7,514 nucleotides of DNA, from positions 1 through 7,514 of the forward strand of contig CALFBV010000213.1 of NCBI GenBank assembly GCA_937951395.1, given 5' to 3'. Under the pieces are notes generated by a model. It ran no database searches and was not told the DNA's origin. It saw only the letters and a list, made by a program, of their open reading frames with translations. This DNA is from an uncultured Rubritalea sp. (GTDB taxonomy: Bacteria; Verrucomicrobiota; Verrucomicrobiia; Verrucomicrobiales; Akkermansiaceae). The translations under genes were made by a program, and so were the position numbers. This document shows, one piece after another, positions 6,427-7,514 of the stretch (within the stretch, counting starts at the first letter, position 1; every line of letters begins with the position of its first letter).

Positions 6427-7152
6427 ATGAACAACAAATTAACAACTACACTACTCGGAGGACTTTTATCAGCCTCACTCGCAGCACCAGCACTTGCTGG
6501 TGATTTCTCAACACCAATTCAAACTTCAGTAGCAGCACCATCTGGTGACATGCTCAGCTTCACAGCTGGCTATCACTCAGATTACGTCTGGCGTGGAATA
6601 AACCTTGGAAGCGACCTTGTTGATTGGTCACTAGAGGCATCTACAGCAGCAGCAGGTTTTGACCTCACAGCTGGAGTATGGGCAGCTAGATTTAATAACG
6701 GTGGAGAAGAGATTGATTTCTATGCAAGTGCAAGCAAGGATCTCGGATTTGCTACAGTAGAGCTTGGTTACATCTTCTACTACTTCGATAACGCAGCTTC
6801 ACCTGACACTCAGGAAGTTTATCTTGGTCTTAGTAAAGAAGTAGCAGGTGTCGATTTAAGCGCTACTTACTATTATGATTTCGATCAAGGTGATCAAGGT
6901 GCTCAAGGCTATCTAGAGCTAGGTGCTGAGAAGTCATTCGGTTGTATTGATGCAGGTCTAGCAGTAGGACTTGATGATGACTTCGGCTTTACACACGCAC
7001 AAGTTACTCTTTCAAAGACAATTGATCTTAACGGTGCTGTGTCACTCACACCATATGTATCATACTCATATGCTATTGAAGACATCGATGCTTCAGGAAA
7101 TGTTCGTGACGATGATTTCATAGCAGGTGCTTCACTTGGATTCAGCTTCTAA
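6427..7152 (+). CDS. TorF-family putative porin (TIGR02001 / Gcw_chp), outer-membrane beta-barrel
   Basis: This 241-residue exported protein has a signal peptide (1-24, cut after ALA) followed by alternating amphipathic strands. It ends in GASLGFSF with a terminal Phe, a common outer-membrane barrel signal. The early SDYVWRGINLG segment (51-61) is the hallmark of the TIGR02001/Gcw_chp family, called TorF-family putative porins. In some proteobacteria these genes sit near glnK-amtB. The mature part is strongly acidic: I count 33 Asp/Glu against 7 Lys/Arg, with clusters DFDQGDQGAQG (151-161), DDDF (183-186) and RDDDF (227-231). This fits a cation-selective or cation-binding pore, which is inference. 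An in-frame TTG at 6391 lies upstream of the sigma-54 box and would add 12 residues encoded by the promoter, so ATG 6427 is chosen. There is no Shine-Dalgarno sequence. The gene is divergent from amtB, has a matching promoter, and is probably monocistronic because a strong terminator follows. Confidence 0.87.
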   Translation: MNNKLTTTLLGGLLSASLAAPALAGDFSTPIQTSVAAPSGDMLSFTAGYHSDYVWRGINLGSDLVDWSLEASTAAAGFDLTAGVWAARFNNGGEEIDFYASASKDLGFATVELGYIFYYFDNAASPDTQEVYLGLSKEVAGVDLSATYYYDFDQGDQGAQGYLELGAEKSFGCIDAGLAVGLDDDFGFTHAQVTLSKTIDLNGAVSLTPYVSYSYAIEDIDASGNVRDDDFIAGASLGFSF

Positions 7153-7184
7153 GTTTTAAACCTGTATTTTCGTAAGACATTTAA

Positions 7185-7223
7185 TGGACCTGTGAGGCAT
7201 ATCGCTTCCAGGTCCATTTTTTT
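7185..7223 (+). terminator. Rho-independent terminator of the TorF-family gene
   Basis: The arms TGGACCTG (7185-7192) and CAGGTCCA (7209-7216) pair perfectly and extend outward by two A-T pairs. Seven T residues follow (7217-7223). The stem begins 32 bp after the stop codon. Confidence 0.93.
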
Positions 7224-7249
7224 AGGACTTGATCGATCTACTTCATTCC

Positions 7250-7514
7250 TTAAGAGTTGATTGCGTAATATGGGTGATTATTTTGCGAATATCCGCTTAG
7301 GGATACACCATCACATCTGACAATGGCAAAGAGTTGGCAGGTCATGAAGAGATTGCCGCTGAACTCGAAATTGACTTCTACTTTGCCAGACCCTGCGTCT
7401 CCTAACAGTGCGGTGGGTTTGCCGATTTCTTCTGGAATGGCTTGGTAGGTGTCTAGGGGTGATTTGGGTGATCTTCCAGGAGGCTTTTTGCCACTGTCTT
7501 TTTCTTTTTTCTCC
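7250..7514 (-). CDS. C-terminal end of an unknown open frame entering from the right edge, probably chimeric over an IS remnant
   Basis: On the minus strand a frame is open from the right edge for 87 codons and stops at 7250-7252. Its first part, about 40 residues (7514 to about 7394), is Lys/Pro-rich and then reads SPLDTYQAIPEEIGKPTALLGDAG, which looks like ordinary coding sequence of a protein I do not recognise. The remainder runs antisense through the IS30-family transposase remnant and then through sequence with no recognised match, so this part is unlikely to be original protein. One reading is that a real gene lost its C-terminus to an insertion and now ends in borrowed sequence. Alternatively the whole frame may be chance. 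A GDAGSGK string resembles a P-loop but lacks the following Ser/Thr and spans the junction, so I do not treat it as one. The start lies outside the window. Confidence 0.35.
   Translation of the reverse strand, partial: EKKEKDSGKKPPGRSPKSPLDTYQAIPEEIGKPTALLGDAGSGKVEVNFEFSGNLFMTCQLFAIVRCDGVSLSGYSQNNHPYYAINS
7301..7393 (+). pseudogene. Remnant of an IS30-family transposase (DDE catalytic region fragment)
   Basis: The plus-strand frame reads TITSDNGKELAGHEEIAAEL and then EIDFYFARP. This matches the second-Asp region of IS30-family DDE transposases, where the usual form is TITSDNGKEF...YFARPY. The fragment is closed by an in-frame TAG just upstream (7298-7300). After the final RP the expected Tyr is Cys, the similarity ends, and a stop follows at 7403-7405. 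Neither the first Asp, the final Glu (NENTNG region), nor terminal inverted repeats are visible, so it is a non-functional fragment of roughly 30 codons. It lies downstream of the porin terminator and marks a past insertion and decay. Confidence 0.8.

Noticed and set aside
7379..7402. GDAGSGK string on the minus strand as a Walker A motif
   Set aside because: It lacks the required Ser/Thr after Lys, and half of it is antisense transposase sequence.
1..7514. CRISPR array, tRNA, rRNA, riboswitch or phage genes
   Set aside because: No regular direct repeats with spacers, no tRNA-like cloverleaf, no recognisable riboswitch core and no phage structural or integrase motifs were seen on either strand.

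Overview
The window looks like a piece of a Gram-negative bacterial chromosome of moderate GC. It encodes exported proteins with AxA signal peptides, a likely outer-membrane beta-barrel ending in Phe, and near-leaderless genes without Shine-Dalgarno motifs. Weak Shine-Dalgarno use and this mix of families suggest a marine Verrucomicrobiota-type organism. That assignment is a low-to-moderate confidence inference, because there is no rRNA or marker gene to fix it.

Layout, left to right. (1) Bases 1-1604 hold a 5'-truncated DEAD-box RNA helicase with an Arg/Asp-rich linker and a C-terminal DbpA/CsdA-type RNA-binding domain. (2) A 284-bp gap (1605-1888) holds a long imperfect hairpin with 12-bp perfect arms, a short palindrome, and a candidate sigma-70 promoter. 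(3) A likely two-gene operon follows: an exported HExxH zinc-peptidase-like protein (1889-3541), then a HupE/UreJ-type membrane protein with an exported N-terminal domain (3564-4745). (4) A shared terminator hairpin (4757-4787) separates this operon from the convergent ammonium transporter gene amtB (minus strand, 4812-6143). (5) A regulatory region of about 280 bp separates amtB from a divergent TorF-family (TIGR02001/Gcw_chp) putative outer-membrane porin gene (6427-7152), which ends in a strong intrinsic terminator (7185-7223). (6) The right edge carries a roughly 90-bp remnant of an IS30-family transposase (7301-7393). It is overlapped on the other strand by an open frame that enters from beyond the window and appears to read through the remnant.

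The most notable system is the amtB/TorF divergon. Both genes have a textbook sigma-54 (-24/-12) promoter, and the two promoters are near-identical: 18 of 21 positions match between inverted copies at 6166-6186 and 6394-6414. The pair therefore looks co-regulated by nitrogen status through a sigma-54 activator. Two dyads lie roughly 85 bp upstream of each predicted start site and are candidate enhancer sites. The mature porin is strongly acidic (33 Asp/Glu against 7 Lys/Arg by my count). That fits a working model in which it passes ammonium or another cation across the outer membrane while AmtB carries ammonium across the inner one. The porin function is inference; the promoter pair is read directly from the sequence.
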